64,000 nucleotides of DNA from Lunularia cruciata (GCA_948567375.1 OX419760.1:58342001-58406000); one strand, 5' to 3'. Positions 10,680 through 21,808 are shown, counted from the first letter of the stretch. Translations and numbers: made by a program. The notes: generated from the sequence alone by a model not told the origin.

Positions 10680-12124
10680 TCTAACGCATTCAAAATGAGT
10701 TTCGCCATTTTCTTTCGTCGGACATAAGCTTCGATACCCTCTCTACTAACGATGAAGGAACGAGACTTGCCGAAAGATTCTGAATCTATCTTCTGCACTA
10801 ATTTCTTTCTGGAGTCCTTTCTGGCAGGAAGAAAATAGGGTCCATCCGGACCTTTGGACTGGACCTCCACCTGCAAAACGCAGAGATATCAAGTTGCATC
10901 TGTGTCAGAGCGCTTAGATCTGTCATCCTCTTCAACTAGCTGGCTGACGCGAATTATAAGTAACCAGCTATGACTTATAGCAACTCTGCCCCACCCTTTC
11001 TTAATTGTTGCCCTGTATTCGGTGCTAAAGATCTCAATAGGATGGGTCTATACCCTGTGAAAGAAAATAGTGCCGGAGGATAGACTAGCAAAAACTTGTT
11101 TTATCTAACGAAAGCCGGTTAGGGTAAACGATACAATTGGTCCTCTGAGGCGTTTGTTCAATGGGCAGTTTAGGGAATACCATGATTGTTGTCAAAAAGC
11201 AGACAAGTGCCTGATATGAAGTGCTGGATTCCGACTCTGGTCTACAAACGCCAAAGTGATCCGTCGCCACGGATTGGTAAGTATCAGTATCCATTCTTGC
11301 CGAAGACTCCGGAACCAAGATTTCGAATTCCTGCACCATGCCAATAATCATTCAGGACCACCATGGAGTGAGTGTCACGTGACATAGAGGTACAAATTCA
11401 AGCTTTAACGATGGCAACAGAAAGTGTCCTTGGAGATTGGATGCAAGGTTACGATTACGTTGAATAGGTCGGTCTTCAGCAATTCTCCAACAGCAGCTAC
11501 TCTCCAGCCATGATTCCGGCGTAGTTTCTGGAAACTCTCATTCAGGCGCATCGGCCCCTCATGTAGGAGCTTGAGATCATTCAGCAGAGGGTTAGGGTGA
11601 TCCAACGTTCCAGCGAATTCGCCCAAATTCATACCCAATTGAGGGGTGGCATACAGAAATACCCCTCTCAAGTTGGTTAGAAACTTCTCTGCCAGATCAT
11701 CGGTATTTGGGCCATATGCATACTCTCTTCGAGCAATTAGCACACAGAGTTCTTTGATAACGAGGCCCCCAAGGCAGTGTCCCACAAGAACCACTGGTTT
11801 GCCGGTTTGCCCAACTTTGGCAAATTGAAGCAGTTCGCATGCCAAACTTTCAGCTGTAAGAAATCTGTCGCTGCGGCCCTGCTGACTCCCTTGAGTAGGA
11901 CTGGCATCATATGAAATGAGGAGGATTCGAGCCTTAGGGAACTTCTTCGCAAGCCACGCTTTCAGCCAACACTCCGGCTTGTCATGCTTTCCTGAAAACC
12001 AGGTCTCTACTTCTGGATTTCTGTAGTAACCTAGGTGGAGACCATGGAAGAAGACGATTTCCACTGAGATTTGTTGAGACTCGGGTCGATGTAGTTCACG
12101 TACCATGTCACTTATCTGCATCAT
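10661..12124 (-). pseudogene. Hydrolase-NB-ARC immune-receptor gene, truncated before the P-loop
   Basis: Three exons are visible on the minus strand. Exon 12124-11459 starts at an ATG and encodes an alpha/beta-hydrolase: strand VEIVFFHGL, SYDASPTQGSQQG, nucleophile elbow GHCLGG, then YATPQLG. A GTAATC donor follows it. Exon 11330-11181 (acceptor gtgcag) holds the probable catalytic-His region ATDHFGVCRPES. Exon 10870-10661 (acceptor ttttgcag) is the linker before NB-ARC, 80-90% like the gene at 55.3 kb, and stops at DKDGPT where LTR sequence begins. P-loop onwards is absent. The elbow has Cys where Ser is usual. The layout fits plant hydrolase-NB-ARC receptors. It lies head to tail behind an ARM array, so it was one member of a tandem cluster. 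Confidence 0.8.
11331..11458 (-). other. Intron 1 of the truncated hydrolase-NB-ARC gene
   Basis: 128 bp, phase 0, donor AAC|GTAATC and acceptor GTGCAG|GAATTC on the minus strand. Its 3' part is conserved at 54832-54869 in the right-hand locus, and this identifies the residual hydrolase exon there. Confidence 0.7.
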
Positions 12125-12212
12125 GGGAAGTGCAACCCCGTAAATCGCTCATGACTTCAAGTTAAATGGGAGAAACTTCCGGTGTAAACAGACGCTATAA
12201 GTGATTTCTCTT

Positions 12213-12387
12213 GTCGGGCATTGTTAGCCTATTAGCTATTTGTTAAACAGTATTATCGAAAGCATAGAATCATAAGAACATTGCAATTCATCTACCCCGT
12301 CGGGCATTGTTAGCCTATTAGCTTATTTGTTAGACATTATTGTCGAAAGCATAGATTCATAAGAGTATTACAATTCATCTAACTTCT
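12213..12387. repeat. Tandem duplication of an 86-bp unit in the gene spacer
   Basis: The unit beginning 'gtcgggcattgttagcc' occurs at 12213-12298 and again at 12299-12387 with few differences. It lies between the end of the ARM pseudogene and the start codon of the hydrolase gene on the minus strand, where a promoter would be expected. No TATA box could be assigned with confidence. Confidence 0.8.
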
Positions 12388-12399
12388 TGCCAGTGATTA

Positions 12400-15300
12400 T
12401 TAGTAGAATGATGATTCCTTTGGAATACGGAACTTGGAGCTCTTCCGGACTGATAAGAACCTCACCAATCCCTGAACAGCACCCGGGAACTCCATGGTTT
12501 GCTTCCAATTGGCCTGCGTCCAGCTTTTATTGTCGCAATGCGAACACCACTCTTTCTTGATATTTAATCTCAAGACTTCCATCCTCTCGCAGCAGCGACG
12601 TGAGCAACTGCAAAATAGCCCCAGAAACCTCTCCTCTATCCTTTGCATCCTCCACACCACTTGCCAGATTTCGCTATGGTGTACAAGACGTGCATAAGGA
12701 ACTTGTAGCTGTTCCGGACTGATAAGAACCTCACCAATCCCTGAGCAGCACCCGGAAACTGCATGATTTGTTTCAGATTGCTCTCAATAGAACTTAACTT
12801 CTGCAAAGCGCGGACCACTCCCTCTTGAATCTCACGGATCTCGAGACATCCATCCTCTCGTAGAAACAAAGAAAGCAACTGCGAAATAGCTCCAGGAATC
12901 TCTCCTATTTCCTTTCTACCTTTCACGCCAATGGCCAGATTCCCTAGAGTGTACGAAACGTTCACAAGGAACTTGGAGCTCTTCCGGACTGATAAGGACC
13001 TCACCAATCCCTGAACACCACCCGGGAACTCCATGATTTGTTTACGATTGGGCTCATTCTCAGCTAAATTCCGCAAGGCGCACACCACTCCTTCTTGAAT
13101 TTCAATCTCCAGAATTCCATCTTCTTGTAGAAACATTGTGAGCAGCTGCGAAATAGCTCCAGGAATCTCTCCTATTTCCTCCCTACCTTCCACGCTATTT
13201 GCCAGATTCCCTAGAGTGTGCAAAACGAACTCAAGGAACTTGGAGCTCTTTCGGACTGACAAGGACGTCACCAATCCCTGAACAGCACCCGGGAACTCCA
13301 GGATTTGCTTACGATTGAGCTTATGACGAGCTAAATTCCGCAAAGCAAACACCACTCCTTCTTGAATTCCGATCTCATGACTTCCATCTTTTTGTAGAAA
13401 CATTGTGAGCAGCTGCTAAATAGCTCCAGGAACCTCTCCTATTTCCTCCTTACCTTCCACGCCAATTGCCAGATGCCCTAGAGGGTACAGAACGAACTCA
13501 AGGAACTTGGAGCTCTTTCGGACTGACAAGGACCTCACCAATCCCTGAACAGCACCCGGGAACTCCATGATTTGTTTACGATTTCGTTCATTATAAGCTA
13601 AATTCCGCAAAGCAAACACCGCTCCTTTTTGAATTCCGATCTCATGACTTCCATCTTTTTGTAGAAACATTGTGAGCAGCTGCGAAATAGCTCCAGGAAC
13701 CTCTCCTATTTCCTCCTTACCTTCCACGCCAATTGCCAGATTCCCTAGAATGTACAAAACGTGCACAAGGAAGTCGGAGCTCTTCGGGGCAGATAAGGAC
13801 GTCACCAATCCCTGAACAGCACGCGGGAAGTCCATGATTTCTTTCCGATGAGCCTTCATGCTGCTTAATCCTTGCAAAGCGAATAGCACTCCGTGCTGAT
13901 TTTCGATCTCAAGGCTGCCATCTTCTTGTAGAAACATTGTGAGCAGCTGCGAAATAGCTCCAGAAATGTGTCCTATTTCCTCCTTTCCTTCCACGCCAAT
14001 TCCTAGATTCCCTAGAGTGTGCAAAACGAACCGAAGGAACTTGGAGCTCTTTCGGACTGATAAGGACCTCGCCAATCCCTGAACAGCACCCGGGAACTCC
14101 ATGATTTGTTTACAATTGGGCCCATTTTTCGCTAAATTCCCCAAAGCAAACACCACTCCTTCTTGAATTTCGATCTCAGGACTTCCATCTTCTTGTCGAA
14201 ACATTGTGAGCAGCTGCGAAATAGCTCCAGGAATCTCTCCTATTTCCTCCCTGCCTTCCACGCTATTTGCCAAATTCCCTAGAGTGTGCAAAACGAACTC
14301 AAGGAACTTGGAGCTCTTTCGGACTGACAAGGACGTCACCAATCCCTGAATAGCACCCGGGAACTCCATGATTTGCTTACGATTGAGTTCATTATAAGCT
14401 AAATTCCGCAAAGCAAACACCTCTCCTTCTTGAATTCCGATCTCATCACTTCCATCTTTCTGTAGAAACATTATGAGCAGCTGCGAAATAGCTCCAGAAA
14501 TCTCTCCTATTTCCTTCACACCTTCCTCGCCGACTGCCAGATTCCCTAGAATGTACAAAACGTGCACAAGGAAGTCGGAGCTCTTCGGGGCAGATAAGGA
14601 CGTCACCAATCCCTGAACAGCACGCGGGAAGTCCATGATTTCTTTCCGATGAGCCTTCATGCTGCTTAATCCTTGCAAAGCGAATAGCACTCCGTGCTGA
14701 TTTTCGATCTCAAGACTGCCGTCTTCTTGTAGAAACATTGTGAGCAGCTGCGAAATAGCTCCAGAAATGTGTCCTATTTCCTCCTTTCCTTCCACGCCAA
14801 TTCCTAGATTCCCTAGAGTGTGCAAAACGAACTGAAGGAACTTGAAGCTCTTTCGGACTAATAAGGACCTCGCCAATCCCTGAACAGCACCCGGGAACTC
14901 CATGATTTGTTTACAATTGGGCCCATTTTTCGCTAAATTCCCCAAAGCAAACACCACTTCTTCTTGAATTTCGATCTCAAGACTTCCATCTTCTTGTAGA
15001 AACATTGTGAGCAGCTGCGAAATAGCTCCAGGAATCTCTCCTATTTCCTCCCTACCTTCCACGCTATTTGCCAGATTCCCTAGAGTGTGCAAAACGAACT
15101 CAAGGAACTTGGAGCTCTTTCGGACTGACAAGGACGTCACCAATCCCTGAACAGCACCCGGGAACTCCAGGATTTGCTTACGATTGAGATCATGACGAGC
15201 TAAATTCCGCAAAGCAAACACCACTCCTTCTTGAATTTCGATCTCAAGACTTCCATCTTCTTGTAGAAACATTGTGAGCAGCTGCGAAATAACTCCAGGA

Positions 15301-15972
15301 ATCTCTCCTATTTCCTTCTTACCTTCCACGCCAATTGCCAGATTCCCTAGAGTGTACAAAACGAAGTCAAGGAACTTCGAGCTCTTCTGGACTACTAAAT
15401 AATTCACCAAAGCGTTAAGGGCACCCTGGTGCTCCCTAATCTGCTTTCCATTGTCGTTATTTATTGCTAACCACTGCAAAGTACGTACTACTTCCTCTTG
15501 GAATGCTAGATTACCGCTTTGTTCCATAAAGCAGGTAAGCAGCTGTAATAGAAATCCGCTGCATTCTGCTATTTTCTTTCTCCCTTCCTCTTGAATTGCA
15601 ACGTTACCAAGGGTAGTTATAACGTGTCCCGAGAACATCAAGCTCTTCTTGACAGATAAGAAGTTGGCCCAAAGCTTCAATGGCTCCCGGATACTCCGAA
15701 ATCTCTTTCTTATGAACATTATACCAGCACAGCTTACGTAGACTGTAAAGGTGAAGCGCCATGGTCGGAGTGTAGGACCCTTGATTCTTCACCAGCGCTC
15801 CAAGCAAATTGCTTACTGTACACGAAACATGAACTTTCAACGTCGACCTCAACGTTGATAACAAGAGATTGTGCAACACCGTGACTGCCGCAGGTCCATA
15901 CTTTGTAGACGACAGTAGGTTCCAAAGGCTGAGGTCATCAAACTCCCCACCACAAACGATGTTTACAAGTAC
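12400..15972 (-). pseudogene. ARM-repeat array of an NB-ARC-ARM gene, decayed
   Basis: Begins after a conserved acceptor (gaatcgcag) with VLVNIVCGGEFDDL and parallels the exon at 57959. After an N-terminal ARM part come about ten copies of an 89-residue unit (EIGEIPGAISQLL ... QIMEFPGAVQGLVRSL ... YTLGNLA), each holding two ARM-like helical repeats. Lesions: an extra G near 15668 (after GAIEAL) shifts the frame, and a TCG-to-TAG change at 13418-13416 stops unit 8. Units 2-4 and 5-7 are near duplicates. The conserved end is YTIAKSGKWCG; further, shifted repeat remnants reach 12400. No NB-ARC exons are found upstream (16.1-17.0 kb), so the gene also lacks its 5' part. Confidence 0.85.
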
Positions 15973-16135
15973 CTGCGATTCAAATAGAAACATATCAATA
16001 ATTGGGGAACCGTGGGCTTTGAATTTCATGGCCAGAAGATTAGGGGGTGAATCATGTAGCAATCTAGTTCAGGCCATCAACCACATTTTTTGCATGGAAA
16101 AGAAGTCTTTAGGATCGTCTACCATAAAATATAAA
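15973..16135 (-). other. Conserved intron end upstream of the ARM exon
   Basis: On the minus strand this matches 57800-57958 closely, including 'tgaactagattgctacatgat' and 'ctaatcttctggccatgaaattcaaa'. It shows that the ARM exon once followed an NB-ARC exon as in the right-hand gene. The match ends where the right-hand copy has an (AT)n(AG)n microsatellite. Confidence 0.7.
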
Positions 16136-16319
16136 TATATAGGTATATGAGAACAGAAGTAACTCATGGTAACTCATGAAAGACGAATGGGAAACAATAT
16201 GTGCATGATTCGTAATGTTAAAATACCGATAAATCTCTAAAGTAGGATGCTTAGAAAGTAACCATGCAGCAAAAGTATAATTGCATATATATCTAATTAA
16301 TGCATTAGTAAACAACGCA

Positions 16320-17035
16320 TTAGTAAACAAATCGAAAACATTCATATTACCTTTGTTACAAATTGAGAATAACATTTGTGTAACTTACTAAGAAATCGAG
16401 AACATCCCTGTTACCTTTGCAACAAATTGAGAATCACATATGTCTAACTTACTAAATAAATAACGTGAAATCGAGAACATCCATGACAATAAAATATGTT
16501 TAAGAATAATATATATTTAATTTCTTAATAAACAATGTGAAATCTAGAACATACAAATGTAAACGAGGTGAGAAATAAAAAATGTTATATAACGTGAAAA
16601 ATAGAAAATGTTATGTAAATAGCCCGCCCTGTAATCGAGGAGTGCGCGAACGAGAAAGGTGTTATTGAACGATAAAGATTAATAACACCGCGCGAACGAT
16701 AAAGTTTAAAAACACCGGCTGGAGTCAGGTAGGAACAGTGAGAATAACATATGTCTAACTTACTAAATAAACAACGTGAAATCGAGATATCCATGAGAAA
16801 AACATATGTTTAAGAATAACATATGTCTAATTTACAAGCAAACAACGTGAAATCGAGAACATCCATGCAAACTACGTGAGAAGCAGGAAATGTTATCTAA
16901 ATAGCCAGCCTGTAAGCAAGCAATGCGCGAACTATCAAGATTGAAAACAAGGGCTAGAGTCAGAGAGGAACAGTGTAGACGCTAAGTGCGCGAACTATCA
17001 AGATTAAAAACACGGGCTGGAGTCAGGTAGGAACA
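16320..17035. repeat. Interspersed short-repeat cluster where NB-ARC exons are expected
   Basis: The phrases 'gagaataacatatgtctaacttact', 'aacaacgtgaaatcgagaacatcc', 'gcgcgaac..tcaagatt' and 'ggctggagtcaggtaggaac' recur three to five times in a loose higher-order pattern. GC-rich 'gcgcgaac' units alternate with AT-rich ones. No NB-ARC motif is present on either strand. The array separates the ARM pseudogene from a gypsy fragment starting near 17060. Confidence 0.7.
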
Positions 17036-17059
17036 AGGATACTGGATACTTTCTAGTAT

Positions 17060-17820
17060 CCTTGGAATTTGCATTATGGTGTTTTGGAATTGAGTGATGT
17101 AGCTTCTCATAGAACCAATCTGCTTGAATTCTCCAAACCTATTTTGGCTTGTGTATCATTTACAACTTGGAATCTCCCAATTATTGCACTCTTGAATTCT
17201 TCCCATGTTGAGATTGGTACAACAAATTGCCATTGAGCTTACTCTACTAAAAATTGTACTCATAGTTTGCCAATGCATCCAATTGGCTTGAAGCCAAGCA
17301 AAACTATCTCCATTCATCTTGAAGATTTGTAACTTCAAATAATGTTTGCAATCAATCACAAAAGTTTCCATTGCACTCAAGATATTCTGCCTTCAAATAC
17401 CATGGGGTTCAAGAATGAGATTTACTCTTCTGTTTCTCAAATGATGCCCCCTCTACATCCTCTTGTTGTTGATGATTTCTCTCTTCCAACAATCAAGTAA
17501 GGTGCTCAATTTGTTTGGTGCATATCAATGATAACTTTGGGCATTACTGCCATGGCTACTATACTGTCAAACTATTGGTAATTATCTAAGTCAACATATA
17601 GATACAACACATATACTACTCTACTTAAGTTACAATTGGAAGTATCAATGGTTTGGTGGACAAGGTGCTTGGATTCAAAAATATTTACCCAAAACATGAA
17701 ATCATCAACTATATGAAATGATGCTTGGGTAGTACACAAACATAAAAATCTCAATAATTTAGAGAAAATGGATTTGGTGGTCCATAAATTCTACCCATTC
17801 CATTCTTACTCTAATACTAA
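17060..17820 (-). mobile_element. gag fragment of the HSE-rich gypsy family
   Basis: Minus-strand sequence homologous to 47265-48031 and 50300-51132: shared 'gaatttgcat.atggtgttttggaa', 'attattgcactcttgaatt', 'ccaattggct.gaagcc'. It lies directly 5' of the LTR at 17821 on the minus strand, with a decayed primer-binding site at 17809-17820. Pol is missing. The left break near 17035-17060 meets a short palindrome (ggatact...agtatcc). Confidence 0.75.
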
Positions 17821-18259
17821 TGTAAAAGACCAAGGAGAAAAATAAGAGAATGGAAGACCGGAGTGGAGCATCACATACGACTCTTGAATGAGAGAAATTC
17901 TAAATGCTTAGCATGAACTTGGCCTTTGGTATTTATAAGGAATATACATGGCACTTGGGAAGCTTCCTAGAAGCCTCCTTTAGAGTGCTAGCCAAGCTCA
18001 TTGGGAACCTTCTCAAGAAGCTTCCTTCTAGAAGCCACCTACTTGGCATACCCGCCAAGCTAGCCAAGAAGCTTACCAAGACTCTTTTGCCTAGAACTTG
18101 CCTACTTGGCTTACTTGGCTTACATGTTACCCAATACTTGGAAAGTATGAAGAAGCTTTGTAGATGCTTCAAGAATATTCTTAGAATTGTTTGCTAATTT
18201 GGCCTATTTTCTTATTCATTAGCCTTTACTTACTCGTTTACTAACTCTATATTGTTACA
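17821..18259 (-). mobile_element. 5' LTR (copy 1) of the HSE-rich gypsy family
   Basis: Plus-strand ends tgtaaaagacc and attgttaca correspond to TG...CA termini on the minus strand. A TATA-like TATAAATACC lies near 17930 on the minus strand. Upstream of it in transcription are GAAgcTTC blocks at 17959-17966 and 18017-18024 and TTCtaGAA near 18026. About 439 bp, the family's normal length. Confidence 0.8.
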
Positions 18260-19019
18260 CTTACCTCCTTGTGCTCATGATTTTATATTCTTGCTATGGA
18301 TGCTGATTCATTTTCATTGCACAAACATTCTACTTATTCTACTTGTTGCTTTTTGTTTGGATTTTAAGCTTCATAAATTACAACTTTTCCCTTGCTTTGA
18401 GCAACATTGTTAGAAGCAACTGATTTTCCCTTGGCACTCATGAGATTTTGAGCAAAAAATTGGTACCAAGGGAACTAATGCTTGCTCAATTACTTTAGCA
18501 CTACATGAGGCACTGATGAAGTTGCATGAGTTTTAGTGGAGGTTTACTATAGCCGCCTTTTGCTTCCCTCAGTTTATTTAGTGTCTCAAGACTCAAGTGT
18601 CCATAAAGCTTGTTGTGATATATTTTATCCAATCCTTTGATGCTCCATTCCTTCTTAGCCTAGAGACCATCCACTCTCTTTATTTTTGCTCCAACTTACA
18701 CTTGTTGTTTTTTTTCATGGTTCATATACATGTTTTGTGTCCAGTCTGCCAATTTCAGTTCTCTTGTTTGGTTTAGTTTTTCCTCATGACTTTTGACTTC
18801 AATTATAGCTTGTATATTTTGCTACATGCTTTACTTCCTCTATTGTTTGCTCTGTATTTATTGGTGCACCTGGAGATGTTGTTTAGTATCTGCTTCAATC
18901 AGATAGTTCAAGAGGTTGTGCCTCTACAATTATATCCCCTTCTAATGGAGTTGTTACCAATGAGGATGATAGACTCATCCCCCAGTGCATACTTGCACCT
19001 ACACATGATATACATATGC
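18260..19019. other. No gene supported; probably copia-internal or flanking DNA
   Basis: Short frames only. The right part, around 18900-19020, could be the poorly conserved stretch between integrase and reverse transcriptase of the copia element that follows, but no motif confirms this. Confidence 0.35.
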
Positions 19020-20094
19020 AAGATGTAACCTTTGTGAATGTGCCTAATACATCAAAACCAGTGCAAGGGAGATGACCAGTCAAGTACCTGGTCCAAGACA
19101 GTCTCAATGTGTGAAACACCCTATTAGGCATTTTTTTTCAAGAAGAAGATTTTCTCGTTACATATCATGCATATATGACTATTGTTCTACAAGAGCACAA
19201 ACCAAACACCATAGGAGAGGCTCTACAACACAAATAATGGGTTGATACCATATGCAAGTAGAACTTGCTGCTCTCTACCACCAATGCATAGAGTTGGTAG
19301 ATCTACCTTTTGATCATAAGGCTACCAATTCCATCTCAAGTGTAATTTTGATGGCTCTATGAGCAAGTACAAGGCATGCAAGAGGTTATGCTCAGCAATT
19401 TGGCATGGACTATAATGAGACATATAGTCTTGTTGCCAAGATAGCAACCATTTGTAGAGTGCTTGCAGTTGTAATTACGCTAGATTGACTTCAAGAATCT
19501 ATTTCTCAATGGTGATCTTGAGGAGGAGGTTTACATGGTGCAGCCACCTGGTTTGAGGATCCACAATTCCCATCTTGAGTTTGCAAGCTACTTATGTGGG
19601 GGATCATTGTTGCTACATGGTTACACTAATGCAAATTGTGCAAGGAGTGTCCTTGATAGGAGATCTACTTCAAGGTACACATTTGGACTTAGGAATGCTA
19701 CTTTGAGTTAGGCTTCTAAGAAGCACCCAATTATAGCTTTGTCTTCCACTAAGGTAGAGTATCATGGAGCCATCCATGCAACTTGTGAAGCTATTTGGCC
19801 TTGGAGTTTGCTTTTGATTGGTGTGGATTTTTAATTTCCCATTTTTTTATAGAAAAATAACATGAGTAGCATCAAGTTAGCTAGTAATCATGTGTTTCAT
19901 GCTAGGACTAACTCTCATAACTATCATTGATAGTGATGTTAGGGAGAAAGTTTGGCAGGGCAGATTGAGCGTAAGTTTGTTGGCATAGGTGAGCAAATTG
20001 CTGATAATTTCACCAAGGCTTTATCTAGAGATAACTTTGAGGCTTTCATACTTTGCCTTGGTGTAGATGATATTGAGTTGAGCTTGAAGGGGAG
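19020..20094 (+). mobile_element. Ty1/copia 3' half: RT and RNase H remnants
   Basis: Plus-strand translation with several stops shows copia landmarks in order. ARGYAQQFGMDYNETYSLVAK (here as two adjoining pieces, 19369-19440) is the usual start of the RT core. A decayed equivalent of 'ledvyMvQPPGF' follows near 19510-19560. RNase H is represented by GYTNANCARSVLDRRSTS (19618-19674) and ALSSTKVEYHGA (19737-19775), and the family's terminal DNFTKALSRDNFEAF at 20001-20046. Catalytic RT motifs between 19560 and 19610 are deleted. A polypurine tract (agcttgaaggggag, 20081-20094) ends it. Confidence 0.8.
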
Positions 20095-20300
20095 TGTTGA
20101 GTAGTCATAGTGAGTTAGTAAATGACTTACTTCTCACTGGATAGTTGTATTAGGGTACAGATGTATACTATATATACATGAGAGGAGTACCCTCTCCGCA
20201 TTCATTCTTGCTTATCTTCCATTGTGCACTCTCTCACTCTCTCTCATAATCGGTTATGAGTGGTCTTGGATTGTTTGTCCAGTCCTTGTATTCTTTGACA
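20095..20300 (+). mobile_element. Copia LTR, 206 bp
   Basis: Starts tgttgagtagtc right after a polypurine tract and ends ctttgaca right before a primer-binding site. It contains 'tatatatacatgagagg', a plausible TATA region. It is therefore bounded like a 3' LTR on the left and a 5' LTR on the right. Confidence 0.8.
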
Positions 20301-20312
20301 TGGTATTAGAGC
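20301..20312 (+). promoter_or_regulatory. Primer-binding site (initiator tRNA-Met type)
   Basis: tggtattagagc, one base from the common plant copia sequence tggtatcagagc, placed immediately 3' of the LTR end. It shows that internal sequence of a second copia copy once followed this LTR. Confidence 0.75.
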
Positions 20313-21061
20313 TTGTGAGAGGCTAGTAAGGGTGTGCACACCTGAAGAAAGATAGGTGAGAGAAGTTGGAGGCTTTAGGGATTCCATAGATGCAATATGA
20401 GTCACTAATTGTGCCATTTTTTTTCCTTAAAATTGCAAATTTGGAGGTCAAGATTGCAATTTTGCCCAAATTTGATGCACCCAAGTTATAAACATATCTT
20501 TGGCATAAGCATTAAATTTAGTAGACACCAGATTTTTATGACATTTGGAGTTTGGTCTGCCATTATTAACGCCTTTTGAGAACTTACACATTGGAGTGTT
20601 TTGTTCTACATTTTTCTACAATCAACTTTGACCAACACTTTGATAGTTCTCAAGACTCTCTCTTTCCCTCAACTACCACCTCTTCCTTACACTCTTCTCA
20701 AATTCCATCTCTTCATGTAGTACTTCCTTTGGTTAGTACTCCACCTTCTAGGAGATTCACATATAGAGACTACCTTGAAGGATCCATTATTTATTCACTT
20801 TACTTGATAAGGAACAGCTAACAAATTCCTTCCTCTCTTGCGTTAGAGTCCAAAACCTTCTTCAAACTTTTCACATTCCCAAATCCACCTTCACAATTTT
20901 CCTACTCAGAAATGGTGTAGATCCCAATACCTCTTGTGAATTGTCTCCTTCTTTTTCTCTCACCATATTATTTTTTTCACAAATCTACCCCTAATATCTA
21001 TCCAACACTCATTATCTTTTGTTCTGCCTCAAAGGAGATGGATAAAGCTAGATTATAGTCT
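20313..21061 (+). other. Leader-like sequence after the copia PBS, then unassigned
   Basis: The first 250 bp may be copia leader. No gag frame follows. The 81-codon frame at 20576-20821 is Ser/Thr-rich without motif; it could be the N-terminal part of the Penelope-like protein that follows. Confidence 0.35.
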
Positions 21062-21808
21062 TTGTTCTGTGATAGTGAAGTCCTAGAGAACATTCCTCGG
21101 AATATACCTATTAGTATTCCCATTATCACCTACAGGTACTGCAAAATTCTAGGCCGCTTATGCTTTAACTTTGCCTTGATTTCCAAAAACATGTTGAATG
21201 TAACATCTCCTTCTCCTTTTAGTTGTCTTCAACATTCTGGCTTCATTAACCCTTCCCACGGTCATGTAGTTATAGCTTCCCTTCAAATCTTACATGTTGC
21301 CAACTTATCACTTCTCTTCTCTAGAGGTACTAAGTTTTGTCTTTCTTCCATGTCTCTCCCTTTTTCCTTCAATGCTATTTCAGCTAGTGTTTGCAATTTT
21401 GTGCTTGCTCAGGATGCAATTTCCTGCTTGCTCAAGAAGCGATGTTGGGCACCAAAGCCATTCTTGACTAATGGAAAGAAACCCTTTTTCAAAGTGCCTA
21501 CTCAACCTCCACCACATTTGGGACAACTATCTTGCTAATGATCCAATCTTTCTCTCTCATCATTACAAAGACCTTTCTTACTTCAAGTCCCATTTCATTA
21601 TTACTTACTTGGACAAGTGTCCTAAAAACTTCATATTCATTTGCAAAAAGTTGTATGTTCAAACTTTACTCCAAGAACTCCATTTTCCTTTTGCTACCTA
21701 TAAACCAACACACATTCCTCAACCATAGCTTTTACATTCTCATAATATCTTCAACTCTACCCATGGATTCCGCAACTCCAAAGATAATGATAGACTTGCC
21801 TATGTTTT
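21062..21808 (+). pseudogene. Penelope-like reverse transcriptase fragment (probable)
   Basis: Three segments in order resemble the region preceding and starting the RT core of Penelope-like elements: an ITYRYCKIL...LCFNF segment (about 21135-21180), then INPSHGHVVIASLQI...LSRGTKF (21245-21340, family form GHVVTGDL...KGPKFR), then, after one frameshift near 21480, FIITYLDKCPKNFIFICKKLY (two pieces, 21595-21655; family form ADKAxNNxVxVCKxYY). A last piece HGFRNSKDNDRLAYVF ends at 21808, where the LTR of the next gypsy element begins. The YxDD core and any GIY-YIG domain are absent. Recognition is from motif memory only. Confidence 0.55.

Noticed and set aside
10524-10727. Plus-strand frame spanning LTR and gene junction
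   Set aside because: It reads the antisense of the NB-ARC linker exon and begins in LTR sequence.
12494-12697. Plus-strand frame opposite the ARM remnants
   Set aside because: Antisense of decayed ARM units, with no motif of its own.
16320-17035. CRISPR-like look of repeated phrases
   Set aside because: Spacing and repeat length vary, the repeats are diverged, there are no cas genes, and the context is a plant nuclear genome.
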